Both the position numbers and the translations under genes were made by a program. Below, piece after piece: positions 26,101-39,900 of a DNA stretch of 64,000 nucleotides; position 1 is the first letter of the stretch; every line of letters begins with the position of its first letter. This stretch comes from Chiridota heheva (lineage: Eukaryota; Echinodermata; Holothuroidea; Apodida; Chiridotidae): positions 1,834,501 through 1,898,500 of the forward strand of contig JAIGNY010001647.1 in assembly GCA_020152595.1 (NCBI GenBank). The letters run 5' to 3'. Under the pieces are notes generated by a model. The model did not search any database, was not told the origin of the DNA, and saw only the letters and a program-made list of their open reading frames with translations.

Positions 26101-29100
26101 AAATGGAATGCTACATATAAATGTAGGAAATATACAGTTACAATCCAGGACAAAAGTATTTGACCTTTTTTTCTTAACTCCATTGAAATGTGGTAGAATG
26201 GGGAAAAAAGAGGTCAGAACTTTTGTCCAGGATTGTAGGTGAGGCACGTCTAAACTATGACCAGCAGACACAGACAGGTGAGCACTAGATGTTAGTGGAA
26301 TTTTGATGGCAGGAATGACCTCATGTTATAAAGGAAGCTGTCGTAAGTGATAGCAGCAATTGAATGACATCAACTGTACAAGAATAACTTAAAAAACCTT
26401 CTACTGTCTGTTTAAATAATTGATTATATGATATAGGTGAATCATTAGTAAAAGGTAGCTATGCAGTTAAGTATGCAAGGAATTTCAACTAAGAGATAGA
26501 GACAGTTGTAATTTAAAAAAAAGTCAACCCACTTTGTCAAAAATCAAATTTCAAGTCATGGGTCATAGCTACATACAATGAGAAAGCCACCAAATCATGG
26601 AAAGCATTATATGAGAATAATAGGTAATAATCCTATGGATCGATATATCAGTGAGGAATAAACTAGCAGCTGCTGTTACAAGGTATGAATGCAGGAACAG
26701 AGAACATACATAGCATAGCATAGCATAGCAAGGTTTAATGTCCCGAAAGCATCCAGTACTGAACATTATATCAAGACAGCCACAGCCTTTGATAACCAGT
26801 TGTGAATTTACTGGTTGCAGACCCACCGGGATTCGAACCCGGGACGTGCAGGTGAGAGGACAAAGCACTAACCACTACACCACGGAGGTCATCATTTAGT
26901 GAAAGGAGATATATTTATAGTGTACAAGGGTGCCTGTGAGGTAGGGGCATCAATGTGAGGTTAAGCAAGTTTTTTACACACAGCTTTTCAGATTAATTCT
27001 TTACAAGTACAAGCAGTGCTCATGTGGAACTCAGCTAATGCCAATAAGGCAAACTTACAGTGGATAAGATTTCCTTTAAATTTATTTGATTATTGATGTA
27101 TAGAAGTAAAACTTTTATATATTCATTATTAAATTTTAAATTCATAGCATTATTCAACAAAAAGAAATTAAGAACTATTCCTCAATAGTGATGATTTTCA
27201 TACAAACCAAATTGAAGCATAAAACTACAGAATCATTTGTACCTCTATAATTAAACCTCATTGCTTGGAAAATATTCAACCAAACATGAGAATTTTCAGT
27301 AATATATCACAGCAAATGGGATGGAAAATTCATTGAAAGCAGACCTACGAGAAGCAATAAAAAAGCTAGGGTGAGTAAATGAAAGCAACAGAGAAAAATA
27401 CTTTTACCTAGACTGACTATCCACTTACACAAATTGTCATCCCCCACCCAAAACACACACACGCACACACACAAACATCGCTAGTCAATGAGTAAATGTG
27501 GGCCAAGCTTTCCACCAACCAAGCTGATAACTGCCAAGATCAGAAAAGTAAATATTCAAATTATGGACTTCCTGTTTTCCATAATAGTTCTATAATTTAA
27601 TTATGAACTTTTAAAGGAATCTCAAAACTTAAAGGTTAATATTAATGCTATTCACAAATTCTATGTAATATTTATTTCAAATGAAATGCAAGCCTACAAA
27701 TAAAAGATTTTGGTAATGCATGTAACATTAATGTGCTTTGCAATTTTATTTAAAACAAAAGAAATGTTTTCACTTAGGGAGTAAATGAATGAGAAATGAA
27801 CAAAAGTAGAGGATAAATAAAGTAATGTACAACTGCTTATAAGGAGCATGAGTAAAGCTACTATCCAGGAAATGAAAAAGATGGAACCAGCCAGGAACAT
27901 CCACTTACCATCTTCATTGTGCAATAATCCATCCATAAGAAAATAAAAGAGAAAAGTGGAAAGAAGCAAAGGATTATGATTTAATGAAGGTGCACTGTGC
28001 AACGTATTTCATGTTCACTCCCATCACTGAGTATATATTGGTAAATCGGCTAGCTGTGAATACAATGGGTGATGCATGCCTTGCATGGTTTAACTTTTTT
28101 CCCAACTCCCAACGATGCCTCTCTTTTAATATGCAAAGATTACCTATATATTATGACAATAATAGAAAATAGAAAAAAATCAGAAAAAGGCATCAATCAA
28201 GAATTGATAGATGTTGCATAAAATAATATCAAATTATGGCAATGAGGCATTCATATCATGGATCTAGTGCATATTGTTATTTGAATTCAGTATGTGCAAA
28301 TTGAGCAATAAAGTACTTGGATTATTTCATGAATGGCACACAAAATGAATAACTTAATGCAGAGAGTGAACTAGGTGCATGAGTGTGAAGCTATGTTACA
28401 AGATTTTCTGACTTAAAGAAGCACTCGTGAAAATATAATTAACAAACATGTGGAATTACTCCCACCCCCCCTTCTCTTTCCTCCCATAAACAATAATAAG
28501 GAAGAATCTACATCACAGTATTCTACTCAGTAAAACCTGAGCTACAGGAAGAAAGTAACTTTTAATTACTTCATGTCTCCTGTGCTATTTTTAAAGAATA
28601 GTATCTTGTAACCAATCAATAACAATCAAGTCATCATGATTCTGGTACCCTCTCATGACTGTCCCTTTGCAATAAAACACACCATGCACCTCAGCCCATA
28701 CCACTATGCACCTCAGCCCTGGCTAAGCTTTTACATTCATTATTGCCCCACTATGGCTTAGAACAACAGGTTCATCTACAAATACATAATTACAGCATTT
28801 CCAATGTTGAGTTCAAAAACATAATGTCATAAATAAAACAAAGGATTACCTCTAAGACTTTGAACAGTCTTTCAGCTTAAATACTTTTGTTATCTGACTG
28901 GTCAATGTCTGAACTGTTTTTTCTCTTAAATTTAAAGAAAATATGTGGTTTTTTGGCAGAAATTACCTTTCACATAGTTCTTTAAAATATTATCTTCACA
29001 TTCTAAACTATCTATTTGAATGCCTGTTCTAGATCAATAAGGCAATGTTATACAACTATCCCGAGAACTTAGAATCAGCTACTCAATTTCAACACCCTCT

Positions 29101-30879
29101 AGCAAAGGGTTATAAAGTTTGGAGAGCAGATGCCAAATGTTTATTTTCTTGAGCAACTATACCTACATCTATAATAGTTATATAAAATAACCAACCATTG
29201 GTTGATCTTCAGAGAAATCTTGGTAAGCGTGATAATTCAATGCATTCAGATATTTGTTTCCTGTAGGTCCATACAAGTTTTTCTGAAAAGAGGCATAAAT
29301 ACAGGTTTAGCTAATAACCCTTTGTGATAGATAACCATCCACATATTCTATTGACCTATTTCACTAACATCATAATTCCCTCATACTTAAAGAAAACACA
29401 TTGAAGGCCTACCTCCAGAAACTGCTGAGTTCTCACTTCTCGTTCAACCCTCAGCTGTTCCAGTCTTGCAGCCCTCTCCTGCTCTCTGAGCACCTTACGT
29501 CGCTCTTTCTCCCTTTGCTTTGCCTCTGCCATCATGAGAGCTGTGATTGGAGAAAATTTATACAAAGCTCTAAATACAGATGAACTGTAGACTTTAATGA
29601 GGATTAAGAGAAAGGAAACAAGGGGAATAAAACAACCCAAATTGCATGATCCTGCTTCAATGGTGAGGATCAATGGTTTTACTTGGGTGAATAGTATCAT
29701 CAGAGATACTTCTTCCATGGGTAATTACCTCAACCCACAAAAGATGAGCCAGATATTAGATTATTATGCTTTATACTTTTAAATTTTACTTTCAATCCGT
29801 TTACCAAAACAAAAACTAGTACGTACAAAGTCTTGTCATGCTGAGATATCCTTTCTGTTTGTTTTTAATTCTTCCAAAGACTACTCCTGTTGTGCAAAAT
29901 CAACTATGGTATCTTTTCTTGGTGTTGGTAAAACCTTTTCTATAAAATACCTGCACTTTGTTTCTAAATACTGCCTAAAGGAACTTTCCACTATGGTCAA
30001 GCATCTTTTTTTATATGGACAAATGCTTAGTTATCGGATGGAATGGTTTTCATTTTAAGGATATACATGATTCAGTTTGGTTTGGTTTGTTCATGTTTAT
30101 CGGTGTCGCGACAGTCAGAGTCAATTGTGCCAAGAGGGTGTTATTGAATTATGGTGTAAGAGTCAGGATAGTGAGGAGATGGAAGGCTTGTAAGGGAGAT
30201 AAAGGGGGAAGGCTGAATGTGGGATAAAAATTTAGGTGAAAAAATGGGGTGTGTAAGGTTAGGTGTATGATTCAGAGTCTCTTTTTATTGTCATATTTGT
30301 AGTATAAAAAGTTTAAGTTTAATCCATACTTAGGCCATGAAGGCCCATCAAGCCGGCATTTATCCCCGGTTTCCTTGTTGTAAGCGGATAAGAGTACACG
30401 ACTCCCCCTGGACAGGATGTCAGTCCATCGCAGGTCTACTCCCCAGCAGTGCTGGTCCTCATTTTACAGCTGAGTAAACTGGAGCAAGCAGAGTGAAGTG
30501 TCTTGCTGAGGACACAATGCAGGGCTCGCAATGGGAATTAAACCCGGTACATAGTACAAACCCTTTTATCCCCAATGAGAATGTTATGTCTTCTTTAATT
30601 GCCTCTTAATACAAAGAAGCTTCAGATACCCCCTACCCAAAAATATATATATATACATATAAAAAGTTTGATACAAACCCTTTCTTTTATAAATGAATTA
30701 TATGAGTTGTTGTATTATTAGTTAAATGAAATTGATAGAGAAAAAATCAAGTCTACGACAAAATATACAAAACTTAAAGTGAAAGTTAACATGTCATTTT
30801 AGTGATGCGAAACTTAAAATGAAAGTTAACATGTCACTTTTAATGATGTAAGTCACCGTATCTCCTATCTCTGCAAACA

Positions 30880-30949
<70 letters not shown>

Positions 30950-33900
30950 TATATATATTATATATATATATCACATCATCCAAAAACACATCAATAATAC
31001 AAGCATGGTTTATGAAAAATTAGATCAACGTCCTTGCAAAAAGAGAGAAAATCCAAGTCCAGAAAGATTAACTAAAGAGCTTTCAAGAGCATCTCTGAAA
31101 GCTGGGACTATAAAGGGTTAATCCTGCATTTCATATATAGCATCTGCTTTATTTTGCACTTTTAAATCAATTCATGCAATGGGTACATTATTGAAAAAAA
31201 AAAAGTGAAAGCAATTAAAAACAATAAAGGGCATTTTAACCAAGCATTAACAGATAAAAAAACCTCTTCAGGAAACTTTTAAGAAGCTATCTAAATAATA
31301 AATATAAATTTTACACAGAAATTATATAAAAAATCTTTTAAAGAAAATGAGTAATTCTATTTCTGACTCTTTTACCAACAAATAGGTAACTCATTAGGGG
31401 ATTGACCATGTTTCTTTTCTTTTTTAGACTTATACTAACAAACAGTGAAATTGCACACTTTAGGTTCATCATGCAACAAATTTCTTAAGGAAATTTTCCT
31501 GGGTGACCACTTCCACCCCCAGTGCAACTGATGCAAGACATAAAGGAACATGTAAATTTGAGCACCTTCAAAATCAAAGGAGATATTAATTCTGACATAA
31601 CATGCATAAACATTATTATATATGATGTTGTGTGTTTAAAAAAAAATATTTTACAACTCTATGGGAGCAGCCATTTTGTTAAACCAAGGCGCGAAAATCC
31701 TGGTCGCCCAGTGCATCAGAATTGTGTTCACTGGGCGACCAAATGGTCGGCCAGTAAGTATGTTAAGAAATTAACTGGGCTCATGGTTCATTAATGGGAG
31801 CAGCTTAAGAGTACTGGTAATATATTCCAGAGAAAGACTATCTTGCCGTAATTCTACAGGCTATGATTGTATTGTATAGACATGTTATTTCTACATTATA
31901 ATTGAAATCAATTTCTTTAAAGCATAATTCATTCCCCACATAAATCGTTTCCAATTATTTCATTTTTGCAATCCTCGGATGATATTCATTTTATGAAAAA
32001 ATGCACCAGATATATTTTACATACATCTACATATCGAAAGCAGAGGATTATTGGGGCTTAATCTTATATGACACACATAACTTCTTTCACCATTATTGTG
32101 ACATCAAGTTTTCTCGCACCACAGAAAAATAGCACATCAATGAGCAAACTAAAAATACTGAAGGTGTGGGGGTAACATGCAGGGGATAAGTCTTTGCCTG
32201 ATTGTCCACGGGGGACCTTAAGTTTTAAACAGTGGTCCAAAAGCATAACGATTCCCACCACATGGCCAATCAAAAAATATTGACACAATGTGTGGTGTAG
32301 CAGTTACAAAAACAAAACTCTAATCTTCATGGTCCTTAAAAGTGTACACCTAAAATTAAACCATTCAGGTTTTTATGATCAAATTTCCAATAATCAGTCT
32401 ACTGACAATTCCTTAAACATTTTTTTTTTTTTAAAGGAATAATTAGAATCAGCTCCTTTCTTTCAACAAATCAAGCTTCCTAAAATCCTGATCAGACCAC
32501 AAATCCTACCTCAAAACATTTCATTATAGAGAATTGAGAAGCAACGGGCGGGATAATGAAAGGGAATTCACCTAATTTCACATAATTTCTAGAATATTCG
32601 GAAATGAAATTCAAACAGCAATTGGATCAATTATTTTCTTCATTCATTTTTGATAATATTACGTCATTTCCAACATATTTTTTCCCCCTTTAATTTGAGT
32701 TTGTTGAAAGTTTGATTCTGTAGGTTTACATAGTTGTCCTATCACATGCAATTCGTTTCATATAGTGCTAAGGGCAATATTCCTGAACTAAACTTTATAC
32801 CAGTATAGTCCTTGCTATAAGCGGTAAAAAATTTCCAGGGAAGGGCTTTTTCTACATTTTAATGTAAGACAGTCAATGATGTTTAACAGGCTTGCAGAGC
32901 AAAGTTTGGTAGCAGAAGGTTAGCAGTTAGCACAACAAGCAAAGCCAAAGAAAAAGATTTACTCTGCCTGGCTTACCTGAGGCAACAAAGGGCACATTTT
33001 ACACAAACATCAAAATGAAAGAAAAGTTCAATAACCCACCGTTACCTTGGCGTCTCCTCTGTTCCCTCGCTGCTTCCATTTCTTGTTGTCTTTCTAACTT
33101 TCTGCGCATTTTTGCCTCAGAAAGGCGTCTTGCCAATTCTGGAGAGAGTATTTAAAACATCACACTCATACAAATCATTTTGCAATGCCTAGTTTGAAAT
33201 TACAATACAAATATTTGTAAATTCATAACTGAGGTCTTTATTATTTCTCTTTTCCTGTTATTTTGTGTCTGTCTTAATTATTTCTTTTTTATTATGCCCT
33301 TTTAAAATCTGATAAATAAAACAAAAACAAGTTTTAAATGCATTTTTAAACCTTCTATTCATAAATATCATAACAATGTAAGAAAATAATAATTGACCTT
33401 AATCACATCCGATTTCAATAATGCAACTTTCCAAAAATATACTAACTAATAACTCCTTTTAAGGTTTCATTTTCTTTCAAAAAACCTAACAAGATGAAAT
33501 TAATGAAGGATCAATTAACTTTTCCAGGTTTCCTTATAGGCCACACCCACCATAGCAACGCAGTAACTATGTGGGGCAAACAAACCTCAAATCCGCTCGT
33601 GCATTACCAATACGTTGACATTTAGATGTTTGCGAGGCCTGCCGCAAGCTTTTGATTCATTTATGGCACTTCTCTGGATCTTTAGAGTTTTAAGCAAATA
33701 GAATAAACAAAATTCAGTTTGCTAACTGTTCTGGGTAAGAGCAATCAGATTTACAAAGCCTGCAGCGGGCCAGTTAGCGCAATTTTTGTACACCATTTTG
33801 CCGTCACTCAGTCTGTGTGTGCAGAAATTTGTTTTGTACAGTAAGTTGCATTGACTACATGAGCGCGCGCCGCTAGCTAGCTGTACTGTACCAGTAGGAT

Positions 33901-36900
33901 GTTTGCCCCCCACTTACTTATGCAGGTTTTGTTGCTAGGCAAATTCGTGCAGTGATTGGTTAAAACAAGCTGTCAATTATTAAACCCAGAGAGGTTAATT
34001 ACATTCAAGGGACAACCCTGTATTTGTCATATATAACTCCACTCTCCTTGCCAAAAGCACACATCACTAGACCAAACAAACTAGGCCGAAGAAAACCAAA
34101 TTGATCAACAATTTGCAAATGATTCAAACTTCAAGCTTCCCACTTTTCGATCAAAGAATTACACGCATTCTTTTATTAAATAAGTAATCATGCACAAGAA
34201 TCAGAGTAAATCTTCCTCTTTGCATCTCCCAAAGAAACAGACTTGTTTATTCACCTTGTTGTTCAATCCTCTTTCTAAACTTGGATTCCGCAGCCCTCCT
34301 AGCTAGTTCGTGAGCGATCCTCTTCTTCTCTGCAACCTTATGCCACCTGCCACGACTCCTTCTTCCCGTCAACCTCTCATCCAACTCGTCCTCAGTCAGC
34401 TTCTCAAAAATAATGCCCTGAATAAAATTATGATACATGCCAATCAAAACTATGTGTTATATGACACAGTCGAAAGCAATAAGGACATCTCTTAACAAAC
34501 AATATTTCAAAGTACAAGCAGCAATTATTCTTGAAAAAATGCTCTCAGAATTGTCTTTTCATCTTGTTTACTTTCAGTCAAAGAATGTTTTGAATAAGTT
34601 TTATCATATAGTTTCACTTTCAACCAAACCTATATCTCATTTGAATAGATATCACTCTTTCAGAAAAGTAAATTAAAACCTTAATCAGTATTATTAACCT
34701 GCCATAATGCAACTTACGTGTTCCCCATCCTGCTTTGGCACAAGAAACTCTCCAATCCGCATCTTGACACTGAAGCTGAAGTGCTCTCTCCCCACATCAC
34801 CCATTCCACGTCGTTCTATATACCGCATCACCTCTGGGTAAGTCCTCAGCTTCTTTCCGCATGGAGCGTAGTAGATTACATCCCCTTTGATGCGATCTCC
34901 TGGCCCCAGCTGACGGACGATAATCTGCCTCCTCCACCCATGGACGAGAGGTTTACGGACCGCTCTTTCATCCGTGACATGAAGCCGTTTCTTCTTTGCA
35001 GCTGCAATAACAAGTAATTAAAATAACTTTTGAAGTTCATCTTGCTTTACTGCTGGACAAATCCAAATATCACCCATTATGTACACAATAATGGTTTTGA
35101 ATATTTGTATGAGAGTTAAGAAAAGTATCAATAACTACTATGGACAACTTTGAACAAATGGACAACTTTGAACAGGTTCCAGTATATGAGCAAGTTCGAG
35201 TATCAGACTTTGCACTATTCCTCAACCCTTCAGATTTAAAATCATGTCCATTAAAGATTAACTGCTTAAATTTAAAGCAAACTGCGCTACACCAAACACT
35301 TTAATATCTTTAGTGAAACAACTAGAAATATTGTTAGGATTGCATACAAAATTTGATATGATAGCTTGAGTTCATGCATCACCATATATTCTCTGTTTTC
35401 TGATTATGTTTAGGATTTGACTTACGCATTAGCACCATTGGTAACCTCATGTCGCCATCTGCCTTGCGCTTCAAGGTGAATCTAATAGGGGTGACTGCAG
35501 CTGCACTTGCAGCTTCTGCATTGGGAGGGAGCATCATGTTTGGCATAAACCCTATATCCCCATTAGGCAACAACCTCTCTTCTGCGATAGGAGTCCCAAA
35601 TTCTGAATACACTAAAAACAACAAAAAGTTTCCAAAAGTTTTACAAATCTCTTATGACACAATGATAGACCGAACCATATGTGTTAAGTCAGCTAAAACC
35701 ATTTCATTCTGAGAAAGACATTTTTCTACTGGTTCACTTTAAAATTTTGGATCAATATGTCTGGTGTTCTAATAGGTGAAACTGAACCTATTAGCTTGTA
35801 AAATGACCAGTGAACTTCCTGTCATAAACCATCAACTTCCTGAACATTTCATACAATCTACTGATATTCTTTTTTCACACAACAATCAACACATACTTCA
35901 TATGCATTAATTTGTTTACATAGATTATTTCCACAAAACTGATAGCAAAACTTGTAGAACTTTTATTCAAAACTTATTTATCCTGGAATTACTTATTTCC
36001 AGTCATTTAACATTAATCAATGTGTACAGGTTGACGGAATATGAGCAAAATACTCGCCATACCAGAATGAAACAATGACTAAACAAATCAGGTATGGGTT
36101 TACCAAAGCCACCAGGAGCTAATGTTCATTCAAATATTTATGTCATTACAAGGTTGTGCACCAAAACTTAAAAGCAATGTATCTTTTGCCCCAACTCTCC
36201 ACCTGACAAGTTTGCAATTTTTTTCAGTTATGATTGTTTTTCCTTTGAGTAGGAAGATAATAATAAAACACTCAAGAGTATTGGAAAGGGTGAGGAGAAG
36301 AAGAAGTATGATAAGTATGACAAAAACATATTGATTGAGAATCTTGACTAACGTCAAGTAGAGTACACAAGGAGAAACAGATTCATGTTATGCAAGTTTA
36401 GGTCAAGCCAATGAAAGCCAACTAAAACGTTACCTTCCTATCTAGACGAAAAAACAACACGCAACCCACCTTGTGCATACTCCTCTGGATGCGGTCCACT
36501 GTCATCACTCTCTTTGTCCATTCTCATTCCATTCACCATCTCCATCCCGTCTGGGCTCGTACTTCCCTTTTCAAGTACTAATGATCTCAAGTGGTGGTCA
36601 GATAGGGACACACCAGACCTCAATGAATATTCGTTCTGCGGGAGGGAGTAAACAAATCAGAGATTCGACAGAGACATGTCTTATGTTCAGTAGGATTATG
36701 TGATTGATATGTTTGGGAAAAACAACAGCCTAAGAGCAATGATGACAAATCCGCCCGTACCCAATACTGTCCCCGTGACAAGTGAATCTTATTTAGCACT
36801 TAATGGAAATATAATCAAATTTTGACGATTGATGATCACACATGCGAGGGAAAAGAACAAAAATTACAAAGATGATTCCTCTAAATAAATGACAAAATCT

Positions 36901-39900
36901 TCAGCTCAATTTGTAGCAGTTTTTTTCTTCTCTTAGAATGTGAATCATAGTGTTTGAAATGTCCACTGTTTCTTCATTGGTTGGTTCCTAAACCTACTAC
37001 TACCAGTGTCCACAATTGCTGATGATGATCATGGTGGAACCCTAATATGTTCATTTAATCAAACTAAAAGAAAAACACATTTTCACCTAATTATTGGTCT
37101 TTGCAAAACCTAAAAACATTTCTTTTAATTTCTTTAGAATCCCAATTTAATCTGCACCAGAAATGAGGAGGCAAACATGTCATGAGTTATCATAGAGGAA
37201 TTTGCACAAACAAACGGAACAATGGACAAATAAAAAGAAGGCATCATACATTTGATGACTTTTCCTAAATTTAATATCTTATAATGTTTACCCTCTCCAA
37301 ATCGTCACTGTGGTTCTCTTTTTCATTTGACTTCTCCCCAGAGTCCTTCTTATGTTTATCACCATGACGATGATGATGATGTCTATGCTTCTTTTTCTTT
37401 ACTCTCCCATCCCTGACATCAAAGAGACCACCACTCTTGGATTTCTTGTGACTCTTCTTCTTCTTCTTTTTCTTCTCCTTGTTGTGCGACTTGTCATCTT
37501 TGCCCCCATCCTGCTGGGATGTCTCGGAGGGTGTGGTTGTGCTGGAAGCTTTGTTCTCCTCATCTTGCTGTTTCTGGAGGCGGAGTTGAAACTGCTGCTC
37601 CTTAATCTGCTGCTCAAAGTGGGCAGTCAGTTCAGCTACTCTTCTTCTTTGGGCTTCTTCATGTTGCCTTTGTTCCTCTTCCTGCTTGACTGCCTTTGCC
37701 TGATAAAGGAAATGATTGATTGATTAGCTGCTGATTGATCAATAAAATATTGCACGCCTAGCTTCTTTAATAACAGTCACTGAAATATGATTCGCAACTA
37801 CCTACATGTTTAACCAATCATATTAACGACTACCTGATCTAAGCATACGATTTGTCTCCAAGTTAATCATTTTTTTACTTAGTATATACATACTACCCAC
37901 CTTATTGGTTAAATCATTAACCAACTTCATGATTAACGCTTATTCATAACACATTAAGTGAGAGGAGGATTAATTCATTGATACTACATACAATTAAATG
38001 ATACTGTGTTACTACATATCTAATAATTGACTGTTAACTGAATGACTTTTTGATCGATAGATAAATTGATCGATAGATAAAATAAATCATAACTAACTTA
38101 AATATTTCTCTGGTTTACAATAATAAATAAACCATAACTGGACTTACTGATTGCTTAATTGATGTACCAACAAATCAAAAATCAATCATGACCTTAATTG
38201 GAATTAAGACTCATTAAGAGACTCACTGACTCACAAAAAGTTCTCATAAATTAATTGACTTTCTGCTTCATTTGCATATCAAATAATCAACGGCAGACCA
38301 GTTATTCACAACACATTGCATAAAACATTTCAGATATCTTGTAAAAAATGTTAGGTTTCAAGCAAGAAAGTTAGCAGTTATTTATTCATGATATCATTAA
38401 TAATAATCTCAGGCCTACGTCTATACCAATGTGCAGATGTTATCACCCTATGATGTCAACTGATTGTGACATGACCCCCATTTTTTTTATCAAGTTTATC
38501 AATTAGACTCAAAGCATGTAAAACAAATCAATGAAGATACAAACATATAGCTATTAATACTAGACTTGGAATTTCTCGTTGGATGTTTATAATGAATTCA
38601 AATTAAAAAAATATTTCAAAGCAAATATATATTATAAAAAATATATATAAAAATTTATATTTTTAAATATGCCATGAAAAATTATCTTTTGATAGCTTTT
38701 TAAAGTTTTGAGACGTGCAGGCAGAGTCCAACATTAGATCAATCATAAACACCTGATGCCAATCATTATACTTGCAAATTCTGCGGCAAACAGCCTCAAC
38801 TTCTCAAGACTCAAAAGAAAAGCAGGACAAGTACAACTAATAACATCTTAGTTCATCCGAGGTTGTAGTCTTTGTATCAATCTACTATGTACGCAAGCTA
38901 GCGGGAGGGCAGGGGTGTTATAGACAGCGAGAAACAGTCAAGGAAAATACATGGGAAGTGCAAGTTCAATTACGATGAATGTTAATGCAACCACACCCGA
39001 TTGATTCATACTACTTGATACAATCTCAATTTTAGCTTACCGTCAAATATCTAATGAGAAAAATGTATGATTTAACTCTAGATAGTAATTAATTTGGGCC
39101 AAAAACACACAAAACAGGACTAACATGACCAAACTTATACCTACTGGCAAGGGAATGCAGCATGCACACATCAATCACAAACCTTAAATGGCAGTGCCAT
39201 ATATCCAGCAATTCCTAGCAGTGTTTTCCAGGGGTTTGGGTGTGGGGGGGGGGGAGGGGGAATTTACTTAGCAATTTTGAGTCCAATTCCAAAATATTTC
39301 AAGGCAAGCATGCGCAAACATCCAAAAAACAAACTTAATAAGGTTATCTCTCAGGATAACAGGACTCAACCACAATATTTTATGTATCTAAAAATATATG
39401 CTTTACTTCTTCAATTCTTTCTAATGTTTCATTCTCTCCGCAAAATGTAATAAACTTAGACATGTAAAACATAATTTGATAAAATGTCAGCTCTTCAGGA
39501 TCATCAATGACAGACATAGAGCACTTTTGTCAGGATTCATTAATATTTACTAATAGTCTGCCATTCAAAGCTGTAATTAGATGCACTGTTAAATATTAAT
39601 GCATTTTGTCAAATATTTCAGATATGCATGGAAACCAGCCCTAATGACAAGCAAATTCCCCTCAAAATTACATTACATTTAAGGGCATTCTGGTTAACTG
39701 AAGTGAAGAAAGGCCCCTATAATTTAAGTTTTTAATAATTGATCATTGATTTTCAAAATGTGACATTGTATCTTTTCTTAAACGATTCACAACAGTAGAA
39801 TGTAAAAAAAATCTATAAAAAAATCATTTATTTCAAAATGTGATTGTTATTCTTCCGTCATTGTTAATATAAACATGTTAAGTTGAATTAGTGCAAGATA

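Noticed and set aside
26820..26890. Functional tRNA gene
   Set aside because: The acceptor stem has a mismatch and the segment continues into a SINE body with a pentamer tail, so it is a tRNA relic.
33540..33960. Internal promoter or CpG island
   Set aside because: The patch is only relatively CpG-rich and short, and its ends are imperfect inverted repeats, which fits a MITE better.
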